64,000 nt of DNA from Aquamicrobium lusatiense. Its GTDB lineage: Bacteria; Pseudomonadota; Alphaproteobacteria; Rhizobiales; Rhizobiaceae. The first letter of the stretch is position 1, and each line of letters opens with the position of its first letter. The position numbers were made by a program, and so were the translations under genes. The notes below the pieces were generated by a model. The model was not told the DNA's origin and ran no database searches. It worked only from the letters and a program-made list of their open reading frames with translations. Shown piece after piece: positions 19,167 to 28,609 of this stretch. The stretch lies in the NCBI RefSeq assembly GCF_014201615.1, contig NZ_JACHEU010000001.1:2623631-2687630 (forward strand). The letters run 5' to 3'.

Positions 19167-21308
19167 TCAGCCGTGCGCCAGCACGGCCAGCAGCAGCAAG
19201 GCCACGATATTGGTGATCTTGATGGCGGGGTTGACCGCTGGACCGGCCGTATCCTTGTAGGGATCGCCGACCGTATCGCCGGTCACGGAAGCCTTGTGCG
19301 CTTCGGAACCCTTGAGGTGCTTCACGCCGTCCTTGTCGGTGAAACCGTCCTCGAAGGATTTCTTGGCGTTGTCCCAGGCGCCGCCGCCCGAGGTCATCGA
19401 AATGGCCACGAACAGACCGTTGACGATGACGCCGAGCAGCGAGGCGCCAAGCGCCGCGAACGCGGAGGCCTTGGAACCGGAGATCAGCAGCACGCCGAAA
19501 TAGACGACGAGCGGCGCCAGCACCGGCAGCAGCGAAGGAATGATCATCTCCTTGATCGCCGCCTTGGTCAGGATATCGACCGCCCGCGCATAATTCGGCT
19601 TGGAGGTTCCCTGCATGATGCCCGGATCCTCGCGGAACTGCCTGCGCACCTCTTCCACGATCGAGCCCGCCGCGCGGCCGACGGCCGTCATGGCGATGCC
19701 GCCGAACAGGTAGGGAATGAGACCGCCGAAGATCAGGCCAGCCACCACATAAGGGTTCGAGAGGTCGAACGATACAGCGCCCAGATCCGCGAAATACGGA
19801 TATTTGTCGGAATTGGCAGCGAAATATTGCAGGTCGTTCGAGTAGGCCGCGAACAGCACCAGCGCACCGAGGCCGGCCGAACCGATGGCATAGCCCTTGG
19901 TCACGGCCTTGGTGGTGTTGCCGACCGCATCGAGCGCATCGGTCGACTGGCGCACTTCCTTCGGCAAACCCGACATTTCGGCAATGCCGCCGGCATTGTC
20001 GGTTACCGGGCCGAAAGCGTCGAGCGCCACGATCATGCCGGCGAGACCCAGCATGGTGGTGACCGCGATCGCCGTGCCGAACAGGCCGGCAAGCTGGAAG
20101 GTGGCGATGATGCCGCCGACGATGACGATCGCAGGAAGCGCCGTCGATTCCAGCGAAACCGCAAGGCCCTGGATGACGTTGGTGCCGTGGCCGGTCACCG
20201 ATGCCTGGGCGATGGAGTTCACCGGGCGCTTGTTGGTGCCGGTGTAATACTCGGTAATGACGACGATCAGCGCCGTCACCACGAGGCCGATCAGGCCGCA
20301 CGCGAACAGGCTGCCGCCGGTGATGGTCATGCCGTTGGCAACGCCCACCTCACCCCAGCCGATGGTGAACTGGTTGGCGATGGCAAGCCCCGCGACCGAC
20401 AGGACGCCGGTGACGATCAGGCCCTTGTAGAGCGCGCCCATGATCGAGCCGTTGGAGCCGAGCTTGACGAAGAAGGTGCCGGCAATCGAGGTGATGATGC
20501 AGGCCCCGCAGATGGCCAGCGGATAGAGCATCATGTCGCCAAGGTTCGGCGCGTTGGCGAAGAAGATCGCAGCCAGCACCATGGTGGCGACCACCGTGAC
20601 CGCATAGGTTTCGAACAGATCGGCGGCCATGCCGGCACAGTCGCCGACATTGTCGCCCACATTGTCGGCGATGGTGGCGGGGTTGCGCGGATCATCCTCC
20701 GGGATGCCGGCTTCCACCTTGCCCACCAGATCGCCGCCGACATCCGCACCCTTGGTGAAGATGCCGCCACCGAGACGGGCGAAGATGGAGATCAGCGAAG
20801 CGCCGAAACCGAGCGACACCAGCGCATCGACCACTTCGCGGCTCGCTGGCGCATGGCCGAGCGGGCCGGTCAGCACCCAGTAGTAGACGGAGACGCCGAG
20901 CAGCGCGAGACCGGCAACGAGCAGTCCGGTGATCGCGCCCGACTTGAAAGCAATGTCGAGGCCGGCGGCGAGGCTGTTGGAGGCAGCCTGTGCGGTGCGC
21001 ACGTTGGCCCGGACGGACACATGCATGCCGATGAACCCCGCAACGCCCGAGAGCACCGCGCCAATCAGGAAACCGAATGCGGCGGTCGCGGACAACAGCC
21101 ACCACGCAAGCACGAAGACGACGACGCCGACGATGGCGATGGTGGTGTACTGGCGCGCCAGATATGCCTGCGCGCCTTCACGGATGGCTGCGGAGATTTC
21201 CTGCATGCGTGCGTTGCCCTGATCGGCGGCAAGCACCGATTTGGTCGCCCAGATGGCGTACAGGACAGAAAGCAGGCCGCAGGCGATGACGACATAAAGC
21301 ATGGTCAT
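19167..21308 (-). CDS. hppA: Proton-pumping membrane pyrophosphatase (K+-insensitive)
   Basis: Couples pyrophosphate hydrolysis to proton export across the inner membrane. It has 713 residues and about sixteen membrane helices. Pyrophosphate-site motifs include [20 protein letters not shown] and [19 protein letters not shown]. The lysine at about residue 467 in GNTTKAV marks the potassium-independent subclass; potassium-dependent enzymes have alanine there. Single gene with its own 190 bp upstream region. Confidence 0.97.
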   Translation of the reverse strand: MTMLYVVIACGLLSVLYAIWATKSVLAADQGNARMQEISAAIREGAQAYLARQYTTIAIVGVVVFVLAWWLLSATAAFGFLIGAVLSGVAGFIGMHVSVRANVRTAQAASNSLAAGLDIAFKSGAITGLLVAGLALLGVSVYYWVLTGPLGHAPASREVVDALVSLGFGASLISIFARLGGGIFTKGADVGGDLVGKVEAGIPEDDPRNPATIADNVGDNVGDCAGMAADLFETYAVTVVATMVLAAIFFANAPNLGDMMLYPLAICGACIITSIAGTFFVKLGSNGSIMGALYKGLIVTGVLSVAGLAIANQFTIGWGEVGVANGMTITGGSLFACGLIGLVVTALIVVITEYYTGTNKRPVNSIAQASVTGHGTNVIQGLAVSLESTALPAIVIVGGIIATFQLAGLFGTAIAVTTMLGLAGMIVALDAFGPVTDNAGGIAEMSGLPKEVRQSTDALDAVGNTTKAVTKGYAIGSAGLGALVLFAAYSNDLQYFAANSDKYPYFADLGAVSFDLSNPYVVAGLIFGGLIPYLFGGIAMTAVGRAAGSIVEEVRRQFREDPGIMQGTSKPNYARAVDILTKAAIKEMIIPSLLPVLAPLVVYFGVLLISGSKASAFAALGASLLGVIVNGLFVAISMTSGGGAWDNAKKSFEDGFTDKDGVKHLKGSEAHKASVTGDTVGDPYKDTAGPAVNPAIKITNIVALLLLAVLAHG

Positions 21309-21500
21309 TGCCGGATGTTCCTCACATTGTGGCCCGCAAGAACCCTCTCCCCGGGCCGTTGCAACAAGGCCGCGTATTATTGTGCAGTGCGACCTATTGT
21401 AGCGGCTTAGGCGAAACCTGTGCGCAACGTCAAGATATTGTTACATTTTTGCCCGGATTTCGCCTGAAAGTCGCATTCCGCGCTGCAAAAGAGCGAATCA

Positions 21501-22001
21501 TCAGCCCTTCTTCAGATCCCGGTCCGGCTGGACCACGTAGATCAGCACCGCAAGCATGGTCATGTAGAACTTGAAGGCAGCCTCCTGCCCGTTCCATGTG
21601 CTGGACTGCCACATGGCGAACCATTCGCCGCCAACGACCATGAAGCCGAAATACCAGACCAGAAACCCCATGGTCGTGCCGATGATGACGAATTTCTTGG
21701 CTTCGTTGAAGGTTTCGCCGCTGGCGTTGCGCGCCTGCCAAAGCTGCCATGCCGCGATCAGGAACAGCACGCAGGTCAGCGCCTCGCCGACGATGATCAG
21801 CCAGTAGCCGGCCGTCCAGAGCGAGGGATTTGTGATGGCACGGTACATCAGCTTGTTGCCGGGAAAGGTCGTATCCATCGACAACACATGCTGTACAAAA
21901 GCGTAGTTAGATCCATAGTCGGTGATGTTTCCGAAGGCCACGAGGAAAGCAAAAGCCGACAGGCACAGGCACATCACAATTTTGGAAAGGCGCGATGTCA
22001 T
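21501..22001 (-). CDS. DUF2165 family small integral membrane protein
   Basis: A 166-residue protein with four membrane segments (about 10-27, 65-85, 105-128 and 138-158). It matches DUF2165 (GYWLIIVGEALTCVLFLIAAW, FVIIGTTMGFLVWYFGFMVVGGEWF). No function is known. Its ATG overlaps the start codon of the divergent gene at 22000: the four bases CATG at 21999-22002 hold both starts. Confidence 0.82.
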   Translation of the reverse strand: MTSRLSKIVMCLCLSAFAFLVAFGNITDYGSNYAFVQHVLSMDTTFPGNKLMYRAITNPSLWTAGYWLIIVGEALTCVLFLIAAWQLWQARNASGETFNEAKKFVIIGTTMGFLVWYFGFMVVGGEWFAMWQSSTWNGQEAAFKFYMTMLAVLIYVVQPDRDLKKG

Positions 22002-22311
22002 GGCAAAATTTCCTTCTGATGACTCAGCGAAGCGCCATCAAACGCTGAGTCCGCCACACCATGCAAGGGAGCAAAAAGCCGGGGTCACACTCACGGAATC
22101 GGCTCGCCATTACGCCGTGCGCGCAGGCGTCCTGCCCGATCTGGAAGGCATGAGCCTGTCCGACGCCAGCCAGACAGGCGATGTTGTTTCGCTTGTGAGC
22201 CATGGCGAAACCCACGATTTCGCGATCATCCGCAGGCGATGGGTCGTCTCAGCCAGCGGTACGAGGCTCGAAGTAACGCTCGATCATCCGCCACGGCAAG
22301 CTCTTCGCTGA
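22000..22311 (+). CDS. Hypothetical 103-residue protein
   Basis: I do not recognise this protein. From ATG 22000 it has a polar N-terminus, and residues 45-100 look like a small beta-rich domain (SLSDASQTGDVVSLVSHGE, then FAIIRRRWVV and LEVTLDHPPR). The frame is open upstream to 21922, but GGAAAGG at 21984-21990 best serves the ATG at 22000. That start overlaps the opposing DUF2165 start, so ribosome sites of each gene lie inside the other. It ends 2 bp before the convergent MFS stop. Confidence 0.6.
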   Translation: MAKFPSDDSAKRHQTLSPPHHAREQKAGVTLTESARHYAVRAGVLPDLEGMSLSDASQTGDVVSLVSHGETHDFAIIRRRWVVSASGTRLEVTLDHPPRQALR

Positions 22312-22313
22312 AT

Positions 22314-23552
22314 TCAGGCGGCGCGCTGCCGGCGATCGAGCATGCCCTGAAGCGCCAGCATGGCAAGGCAAAGGCCGGAGAACGGGAACAGGATCCACGC
22401 CAGCATGTCCCAGCCCCAGGCATTGTAGACCGCGCCCGACATCAGAGAACCGAAGGCGACGCTGGAGAACAGCACGAAGTCGTGGAAGCCCTGCACCTTG
22501 CCCTTCTCTTCCGGCGTATAGCATTCGGCAACGATCGCCGTGGAGCCGATGAAGCCGAAGTTCCAGCCGAGGCCGAGCAGAATCAGCGCCGTCCAGAACT
22601 GCCACAACTGAATGCCCGACAACGCCACCAGCCCGCAGGCAATCAGCAGCACGAAGCCGATGGCGACGATCGTGGGCGCGCCGAAACGGCTGATCAGGCG
22701 GCCCGTGAAGAAGCTCGGCGCGAACATCGCCATGACATGCCATGAAATGCCCAGCGTCGCCTCGTCGGAGGTGAAGCCGCAGCCGACCATGGCCAGCGGC
22801 GCGCCCGTCATCACGAAGGTCATCAGCGCATAGGAGCCGACAGCACAGACCAGTGCCGTGATGAAACGCGGACGGGTGACTATCTCGATCAGCGGACGGC
22901 CCGTGGATGTAACCTCCACCACCTTTTCCACTATCGGGCGCGGGCGCAGCTGCGCAAGCACGATGGCGCCAATGCCGGCCAACACGACCAGCGAGGCGAA
23001 AGCGCCGGCAAACATCACCGGGGCCAGAAGATCCTTGGTGAAGATGACGACCTGTGGTCCCAGCATGGCGGTGAACACGCCACCCGCCAGCACGAACGAA
23101 ATGGCGCGCGCCTTGAAAGCAGGAGGCGCATTGTCGGCCGCCGCGAAGCGGAATTGCTGCACGAAAGCACCGCCGAACCCCACCACCAGAAGGCCGAAGG
23201 CAAACAGCCAGAAACTCGACTGGTAAAGCGCGATGGTGGCGATGATGCCGCCAAGCGCCGTCAGGCCCGTTCCGGTAAGAAAACCGTCGCGCTGGCCCAT
23301 GCGGCGCACGATTGCCGCTGCTGGCAGCGCGCCCACGGCAACGCCGACGTTGAACCCGGTCAGAGGCGCGGTGGCCAGAGATTTGTCGACACCGAGCAGG
23401 AAATGACCGGCAAGGGCACCAAGGGCAAAGCAGATCGGCGCGGCCGATCCGACGATAGCCTGAGCGGTTGCAAGGATCAGCGCCGTCCTGCGCGCCTCCC
23501 GCTCAACCGCGGATGCCAGCGCGCCGGAAGCAGCCTGCCCTGATGCGCTCAT
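22314..23552 (-). CDS. MFS transporter coupled to the riboflavin/nusB operon
   Basis: A 412-residue major facilitator with twelve predicted helices. The cytoplasmic loop after helix 2 reads [16 protein letters not shown], a degenerate form of the MFS motif A; the second-half counterpart is [17 protein letters not shown]. The substrate cannot be read from sequence. Its ATG overlaps the nusB stop (ATGA), making it the last gene of the nrdR-ribDEH-nusB run. An export role linked to flavins is conceivable but only inferred from position. Confidence 0.85.
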   Translation of the reverse strand: MSASGQAASGALASAVEREARRTALILATAQAIVGSAAPICFALGALAGHFLLGVDKSLATAPLTGFNVGVAVGALPAAAIVRRMGQRDGFLTGTGLTALGGIIATIALYQSSFWLFAFGLLVVGFGGAFVQQFRFAAADNAPPAFKARAISFVLAGGVFTAMLGPQVVIFTKDLLAPVMFAGAFASLVVLAGIGAIVLAQLRPRPIVEKVVEVTSTGRPLIEIVTRPRFITALVCAVGSYALMTFVMTGAPLAMVGCGFTSDEATLGISWHVMAMFAPSFFTGRLISRFGAPTIVAIGFVLLIACGLVALSGIQLWQFWTALILLGLGWNFGFIGSTAIVAECYTPEEKGKVQGFHDFVLFSSVAFGSLMSGAVYNAWGWDMLAWILFPFSGLCLAMLALQGMLDRRQRAA

Positions 23553-24049
23553 AATCCCTCCTGGCCCTTACCCCGGCCTTCGCCGCGAACACGGCGTGAA
23601 ATCCGGTCAAGCACTGCATTCACGAGCTTCGGCTCGTCTTCTTCATAGAATGCCTTGGCGATGTCGACATATTCCGAGACGATTACGGCCACCGGCACAT
23701 CGGCGCGCATCATCAGCTCGTAGGTGCCGGCACGCAAAATGGCGCGCAGCGTCGAATCGAGGCGCGACAGCGGCCAGTCTTCAGTCAGAGCCTGCCGGAT
23801 GATCGGATCAAGCGACTTCTGCTTCTCGACGACGCCGGCCAGAATGGCGCGGAACCATTGGGCATCCGCTTCGCGGTAGAGGGCACCGTCCACTTCCTTG
23901 CCGAGGCGGAAAGATTCGTATTCCGCTGTGATTTCCAGCAATCCGCTGCCGGCGACATCCATCTGGTAAAGCGCCTGCACGGCGGCGAGGCGCGCCGCAC
24001 CACGCTTGTTGGCCTGCCGCGGAGGATTGGTGTTTGCAGGTTCGGTCAC
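23549..24049 (-). CDS. nusB: Transcription antitermination protein NusB
   Basis: RNA-binding factor that with NusE/S10 supports rRNA antitermination. It has 166 residues from a GTG at 24049, whose bases overlap the ribH stop (GTGA). NusB hallmarks: [19 protein letters not shown] near the start and [18 protein letters not shown] with [12 protein letters not shown] near the end. Frame extension to 24151 would run into ribH and is rejected. Linkage to ribH is widespread in bacteria. Confidence 0.95.
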   Translation of the reverse strand: MTEPANTNPPRQANKRGAARLAAVQALYQMDVAGSGLLEITAEYESFRLGKEVDGALYREADAQWFRAILAGVVEKQKSLDPIIRQALTEDWPLSRLDSTLRAILRAGTYELMMRADVPVAVIVSEYVDIAKAFYEEDEPKLVNAVLDRISRRVRGEGRGKGQEGL

Positions 24050-24510
24050 GAGCGTACGGCTCCAAGCCTGTCCTGAACCGCAATCATGATCAGCGCGGCG
24101 CGCGCGGCAAAGCCACCCTTGTCGCCTTCGCTGCGGCGGGCCCGTGCCCACGCCTGCTCTTCGTTCTCTGTCGTGAGAATGCCATTGCCGATGCAGATCG
24201 ATTCATCCACCGAAAGCTCCATCAGCGCGCGCGCGGATTCGTTGGCGACGATGTCGAAATGATAGGTCTCGCCGCGAATGACGGTCCCGAGCGCGACAAA
24301 GCCGTCATAGCTCTCGCCATCTTCGGCTTCTGCATCGAGCGCGAAGGAGATCACCGCCGGAATTTCCAGCGCACCGGGAACAGTGACGACATCATAATCC
24401 GCGCCGGCTTCATCGAGCGCGGCCTTGGCGCCCTCAAGCAGAGCGTCGGCGAGGTCCTCGTAAAAACGGGCCTCGATGATGAGCAGTTTCTTCTTCTGGT
24501 TCTGGGTCAT
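24046..24510 (-). CDS. ribH: 6,7-dimethyl-8-ribityllumazine synthase
   Basis: Makes lumazine from 5-amino-6-ribitylamino-uracil and 3,4-dihydroxybutanone phosphate, the penultimate riboflavin step. It has 154 residues with the expected [15 protein letters not shown], the substrate loop [12 protein letters not shown] and [16 protein letters not shown], whose histidine is the conserved acid/base. Brucella-type genomes often have two lumazine synthases; from its linkage to ribD and ribE this is the housekeeping-type copy. Confidence 0.96.
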   Translation of the reverse strand: MTQNQKKKLLIIEARFYEDLADALLEGAKAALDEAGADYDVVTVPGALEIPAVISFALDAEAEDGESYDGFVALGTVIRGETYHFDIVANESARALMELSVDESICIGNGILTTENEEQAWARARRSEGDKGGFAARAALIMIAVQDRLGAVRS

Positions 24511-24609
24511 TGTCCAATTCGTCTCCGGCAGTGCCGGTCAATTAGGCCTAAGCGCGGGCGACCGCAAGCCTCACGCGCCGGACAATGGTTAGGTCAGCCT
24601 TGTGCGGCG

Positions 24610-25239
24610 TCAGTATCCCCCGGGGTATCCTTGAGCAGCAGCCTCCGAAAGACGTGCGGCATAGCGCGCCATCGTGTCGATTTCCAGATTGACGCGATCC
24701 CCCACCTTACGCTCACCCCATGTCGTCACCTGAAGCGAGTGATGGATGAGAAGAACGTCGAATCGCCTCCCGTCCACCTTGTTTACGGTGAGGGAAGTGC
24801 CGTCCAGACCAACCGATCCCTTAGGCGCGATGAAGCGCGCGAATTCCGCCGGTGCTTCAAGCGTGAAGCGCACCGCCTCGCCCTCGTCGCGCCGTTCCAC
24901 GATCTCGGCCATGCCATCGACATGCCCCGAGACGATGTGACCGCCCAGCTCGTCGCCGATCTTCAGCGCCCGCTCCAGATTGAGCCGCGTTCCGCTTTTC
25001 CATTGTGAAGCGGTGGTCAGGCGCAACGCCTCCTCCCAGGCTTCCACTTCGAACCAGCGCGCATTGGAGCCCGCCTCCGGCAATCTGGTGACGGTGAGAC
25101 ATACGCCCGCACAGGCAATCGACGCGCCAATGGCAATGGTTTCAGGATCATAGGCCGTTTCGATGCGCAGCCGTACGCCCTCGTCCAGCGGTTCTGCGAC
25201 CGCAACATTGCCGACATCGGTGACGATACCCGTGAACAT
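24610..25239 (-). CDS. ribE: Riboflavin synthase
   Basis: Dismutates two lumazines to riboflavin. It has 209 residues with two lumazine-binding repeats. It begins FTGIVTDVGNV, has ACAGVCLTV in the first repeat and VGLDGTSLTVNKV in the second. The ATG at 25239 overlaps the ribD stop (ATGA). A 99 bp gap follows before ribH, the only gap longer than a few bases between ribD and the MFS gene. Confidence 0.95.
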   Translation of the reverse strand: MFTGIVTDVGNVAVAEPLDEGVRLRIETAYDPETIAIGASIACAGVCLTVTRLPEAGSNARWFEVEAWEEALRLTTASQWKSGTRLNLERALKIGDELGGHIVSGHVDGMAEIVERRDEGEAVRFTLEAPAEFARFIAPKGSVGLDGTSLTVNKVDGRRFDVLLIHHSLQVTTWGERKVGDRVNLEIDTMARYAARLSEAAAQGYPGGY

Positions 25240-26363
25240 CAGACGATCCTTACCCATTCTGCGAAACCGTCCTGATCGAACTGCATTTCGCGCAATTTGC
25301 GAAAACCTTCCGGTATCCGGTTGGGATCAACCGGTGCGGGAAGCCCCTCGGGTCCCACCTCCACCGCACCCCGGAACAGAACGATGCGGTCGACGAGGCC
25401 CTCGTCGAGAAACGACCGGGCAATCGCCACTCCACCTTCGACGATCACGCTTGACATGCCAAGCGCTGCCAGATCCTCAAGCAGTTCCGGCAGGGCGATC
25501 CTGCCGTCGTGAACCTCGGTGCCGATGAAGCGCACGCCCTGCCGCTCAAGGGCGGCCCTGCGCTGCGGATCGGCTTCGAGGCTGGAGGCAATGTAAAGGG
25601 GCACGCGGTCGACGCCGGAGATCAGCCGTGCGGTCGGAGGCAGCCTGATTTCGCTGTCCAGGATGATGCGCGCCGGCGATCGGTTCTCAAGCCCCGGCAG
25701 TCGAACCGTCAGTTCCGGATCATCTTCAAGCGCGGTGCCAATGCCAATCAGAATGGCGTCCGCCTCCGTGCGCATGAGGTGAACCTCGCGGCGCGCCACC
25801 TCGCCGGTGATCGCCACCTGCCCCTGCCCTTTTGCGCCGATCTTGCCATCGCTGGAAAGCGCCATCTTGAGAATGACCTCGGGGCGCCGCTTCAACGATC
25901 TCATCAGATAGCCTGAGAGCTGGTCCGATGCCTCCGCGGCCAACACGCGCTCCGTCACCTCCACGCCGGCCTCGCGCAATATGGCATAGCCCTTACCGGA
26001 CACGCGCGGGTCGGGATCGCTTGCCGCCCCCACGACGCGCGCTATACCTGCCCTGACCAGTGCCTCGGCGCATGGCGGCGTGCGGCCATGATGCGCGCAG
26101 GGTTCCAGCGTCACGTAGGCAGTGGCGCCCCGCGCAAGCTCACCGGCTTCCGCCAGCGCCTCGGTTTCAGCATGCGGCCGTCCGCCGATCGCCGTCACGC
26201 CGGTGCCCACGATCATCGGCCCGGCCCCGTCATCACGAACGATGATCGTGCCGACAGAAGGGTTCGTGGAGGTGCGACCGCTGTTGCGGCGCGACAGGCG
26301 CAGTGCCGCCGCCATGAAGCGGCGGTCGAGTTCGTCCTGCTCAGGATCGCCGGTGCCGCCCAT
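25239..26363 (-). CDS. ribD: Bifunctional riboflavin deaminase/reductase RibD
   Basis: Performs the second and third steps after GTP cyclohydrolase II in riboflavin synthesis. It has 374 residues. The N-terminal deaminase shows zinc ligands His64, Cys89 and Cys98 and the catalytic Glu66 (HAETEAL, LEPCAHHGRTPPCAEAL). The C-terminal reductase begins RPEVILKMALSSDGKIGA. It starts 3 bp after nrdR. Confidence 0.96.
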   Translation of the reverse strand: MGGTGDPEQDELDRRFMAAALRLSRRNSGRTSTNPSVGTIIVRDDGAGPMIVGTGVTAIGGRPHAETEALAEAGELARGATAYVTLEPCAHHGRTPPCAEALVRAGIARVVGAASDPDPRVSGKGYAILREAGVEVTERVLAAEASDQLSGYLMRSLKRRPEVILKMALSSDGKIGAKGQGQVAITGEVARREVHLMRTEADAILIGIGTALEDDPELTVRLPGLENRSPARIILDSEIRLPPTARLISGVDRVPLYIASSLEADPQRRAALERQGVRFIGTEVHDGRIALPELLEDLAALGMSSVIVEGGVAIARSFLDEGLVDRIVLFRGAVEVGPEGLPAPVDPNRIPEGFRKLREMQFDQDGFAEWVRIV

Positions 26364-26366
26364 CGG

Positions 26367-26831
26367 TCAGTCCATCTCCTCGTCGCCCTTGAGCTCGCCA
26401 AGAACGTCGTGAAAATCCTTCGCCTCGCGGAAATTGCGATAGACGGAAGCGAAACGCACATAGGCGACATCGTCGAGCGATTTCAGTGCGTCCATGACCA
26501 GCCGGCCGACCTCGGCGGAGGGGATTTCCGTCTCACCGGAGCTTTCGAGCTGCCGCACGATCCCTGTGACCGCACGGTCGATGCGCTCGGGATCGACATT
26601 GCGCTTGCGCACCGCGATCTCGACGGAACGGAGCAGCTTGTCGCGATCGAAAGGCACTTTGCGGCCGGTCTTCTTGACGACCACCAGATCGCGCAGCTGA
26701 ACCCGCTCGAAGGTGGTGAAGCGGCCGCCGCAATCAGGGCAGACCCGCCGGCGACGGATGGCCGAGCCATCTTCCGCAGGCCGGGAATCCTTCACCTGCG
26801 TATCTTCGGACTGGCAATAAGGACAACGCAT
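26367..26831 (-). CDS. nrdR: Transcriptional repressor NrdR
   Basis: Represses ribonucleotide reductase genes in response to dATP/ATP. It has 154 residues: an N-terminal zinc ribbon (Cys3, Cys6, Cys31, Cys34) followed by an ATP-cone domain ([20 protein letters not shown]). It heads the riboflavin operon, the common alphaproteobacterial arrangement glyA-nrdR-ribD. Confidence 0.97.
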   Translation of the reverse strand: MRCPYCQSEDTQVKDSRPAEDGSAIRRRRVCPDCGGRFTTFERVQLRDLVVVKKTGRKVPFDRDKLLRSVEIAVRKRNVDPERIDRAVTGIVRQLESSGETEIPSAEVGRLVMDALKSLDDVAYVRFASVYRNFREAKDFHDVLGELKGDEEMD

Positions 26832-26864
26832 GAAACCCCACCCGATTCTGTACCGGCCACAAGG

Positions 26865-26919
26865 CTAGAGCATAGGGCCAAAAAGTGGAAACCGGTTTTC
26901 GGCTGTTCCGATGCTCTAT
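26865..26919. repeat. Rhizobial-type palindromic intergenic repeat
   Basis: About 55 bp bounded by the inverted ends TAGAGCAT (26866-26873) and ATGCTCTA (26911-26918), with AAAAGTGGAAACCGGTTTTC in the middle. This core strongly resembles a very abundant intergenic palindrome of Mesorhizobium, Bradyrhizobium and relatives. It lies just upstream of nrdR and would form a hairpin in the leader. I see no second copy in the window. Confidence 0.7.
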
Positions 26920-27046
26920 CAATAATTTAGATCACCCTTTGCGCGCGCGGACGGACCGAGGGCGATCTGAAGATTTTCGGACTAGGTAGGAAGCACCAGG
27001 GGGAAATTGCAATATCGCACCCCCGCCAAACGCTGCACGGACTGTC

Positions 27047-27081
27047 AAAAAAACGGCCGCCGCGAGGTTGTCGCGGCGACC
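27047..27081 (-). terminator. Intrinsic terminator of glyA
   Basis: GGCCGCCGCGA (27055-27065) and TCGCGGCGACC (27071-27081) form an 11-bp stem with one non-Watson-Crick pair. On the minus strand it is followed by a seven-T run (27053-27047). It separates glyA from the nrdR operon. Confidence 0.9.
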
Positions 27082-27107
27082 GCCTTCAATGATGAACGAA
27101 GCAATGC

Positions 27108-28421
27108 TTATCCGAGATAGGAATACATCGGGAAGCGATCGGTGATGTTGACGACCTTCTGCTTCACAGCCGCTTCAACGGCGGCGTTGCCTTCGTCCGA
27201 GTTGGCAGCCTTCAGACCATCCAGAACTTCGGCGATCAGCTTGCCGACCTCACGGAATTCGGCCTCGCCGAAGCCGCGCGTGGTGCCGGCAGGTGTTCCG
27301 AGGCGCACGCCGGAGGTGACGAAAGGCTTTTCCGGGTCGAAGGGAATGCCGTTCTTGTTGCAGGTGATGTTGGCGCGGCCGAGTGCAGCCTCGGCGCGCT
27401 TGCCCGTGGCATTCTTCGGCCGCAGGTCCACCAGCATCAGGTGGTTGTCAGTGCCGCCGGATACGATGTCGAGACCGGTTTCCTGCAACGAGGAGGCCAG
27501 CGCCTTCGCATTGGCGGCGACGTTCTGCGCGTAAAGCTTGAACTCGGGCCGCAGCGCCTCGGCAAAGGCAACGGCCTTACCGGCGATGACATGCATCAGC
27601 GGACCACCCTGAAGGCCGGGGAACACTGCCGAATTGATCTTCTTGGCGATGTCCTCGTCATTGGTGAGGATCATGCCGCCGCGCGGGCCGCGCAGCGACT
27701 TGTGCGTGGTGGTCGTCGTCACATGCGCGTGCGGAACCGGCGACGGGTGTACGCCACCGGCAACCAGACCGGCAATATGGGCCATGTCGACCATCAGATA
27801 AGCCCCGACGGCATCGGCGATCTCGCGGAAACGCTTCCAGTCCCAGATGCGCGAATAGGCGGTGCCGCCTGCGAGGATCAGCTTCGGCTTGGTCTCGTGC
27901 GCCTTGCGCTCGACTTCGTCCATGTCGATCAGATGATCGTCCTCACGCACACCATAGGAAACGACGTTGAACCACTTGCCGCTCATGTTGACCGGCGAAC
28001 CGTGGGTCAGGTGTCCGCCCGAATTCAGGTCGAGACCCATGAAGGTGTCGCCCGGCTGCAGCAGGGCCAGAAAAACCGCCTGGTTCATCTGGCTGCCGGA
28101 ATTCGGCTGCACGTTGGCGAACTTGCAGTCGAACAGCTTCTTGGCGCGCTCGATGGCAAGCTCTTCGACGACGTCCACGAACTGGCAGCCGCCATAATAG
28201 CGCTTGCCCGGATAACCTTCGGCATATTTGTTGGTCAGGACGGTGCCCTGCGCCTCCATCACGGCGCGCGAAACGATGTTTTCAGACGCGATCAGCTCGA
28301 TCTCATGACGCTGACGACCGAGTTCATTGCGAACGGCGCCAAAAATCTCGGGATCGGCATCCGCGAGCGTGGTTTCAAAGAAAGATTTCAACGAGCTGGA
28401 TGCAGCCGACTGTATCGCCAT
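27108..28421 (-). CDS. glyA: Serine hydroxymethyltransferase
   Basis: PLP enzyme converting serine and tetrahydrofolate to glycine and methylene-tetrahydrofolate. It has 437 residues. The PLP lysine is Lys241 in [34 protein letters not shown] and [15 protein letters not shown] are the substrate-site signatures. I found no recognised riboswitch in the leader. Confidence 0.98.
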   Translation of the reverse strand: MAIQSAASSSLKSFFETTLADADPEIFGAVRNELGRQRHEIELIASENIVSRAVMEAQGTVLTNKYAEGYPGKRYYGGCQFVDVVEELAIERAKKLFDCKFANVQPNSGSQMNQAVFLALLQPGDTFMGLDLNSGGHLTHGSPVNMSGKWFNVVSYGVREDDHLIDMDEVERKAHETKPKLILAGGTAYSRIWDWKRFREIADAVGAYLMVDMAHIAGLVAGGVHPSPVPHAHVTTTTTHKSLRGPRGGMILTNDEDIAKKINSAVFPGLQGGPLMHVIAGKAVAFAEALRPEFKLYAQNVAANAKALASSLQETGLDIVSGGTDNHLMLVDLRPKNATGKRAEAALGRANITCNKNGIPFDPEKPFVTSGVRLGTPAGTTRGFGEAEFREVGKLIAEVLDGLKAANSDEGNAAVEAAVKQKVVNITDRFPMYSYLG

Positions 28422-28552
28422 TACCTGAAGGTTCCCTAAGTGGAGTTAGCCCGCAGGCGCCTTAGCACAGTTGCCTTGCCGAGCCAATTTCAACAGCGAA
28501 ATTAGCTGGCCCTATAGCGCCAACACTCAATGGCCCAGACATTGAAGCCCCG

Positions 28553-28583
28553 GAAAACACAAAGGCCGCCCCGAAGGACGGCC
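28553..28583 (-). terminator. Terminator after the L,D-transpeptidase gene
   Basis: On the minus strand GGCCGTCC, loop TTCG, then GGGCGGCC form a UUCG-capped hairpin (28563-28582) followed by TTTGTGTTTT. Confidence 0.85.
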
Positions 28584-28609
28584 CGATAAAGCAAGAATCC
28601 GGTTCCGGA

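Noticed and set aside
19173..21410. 745-codon open frame on the plus strand opposite hppA
   Set aside because: Rich in Asp/Arg/His/Gly with no domain pattern; it is the antisense image of a high-GC gene whose own frame is certain.
24511..24609. Possible FMN riboswitch before ribH
   Set aside because: The gap is only 99 bp and lacks the AGGGGCGGGGTG-type conserved blocks of the RFN element.
28422..28609. Possible riboswitch in the glyA leader
   Set aside because: No conserved glycine, SAM or THF aptamer blocks could be found; only the terminator of the next gene is clear.
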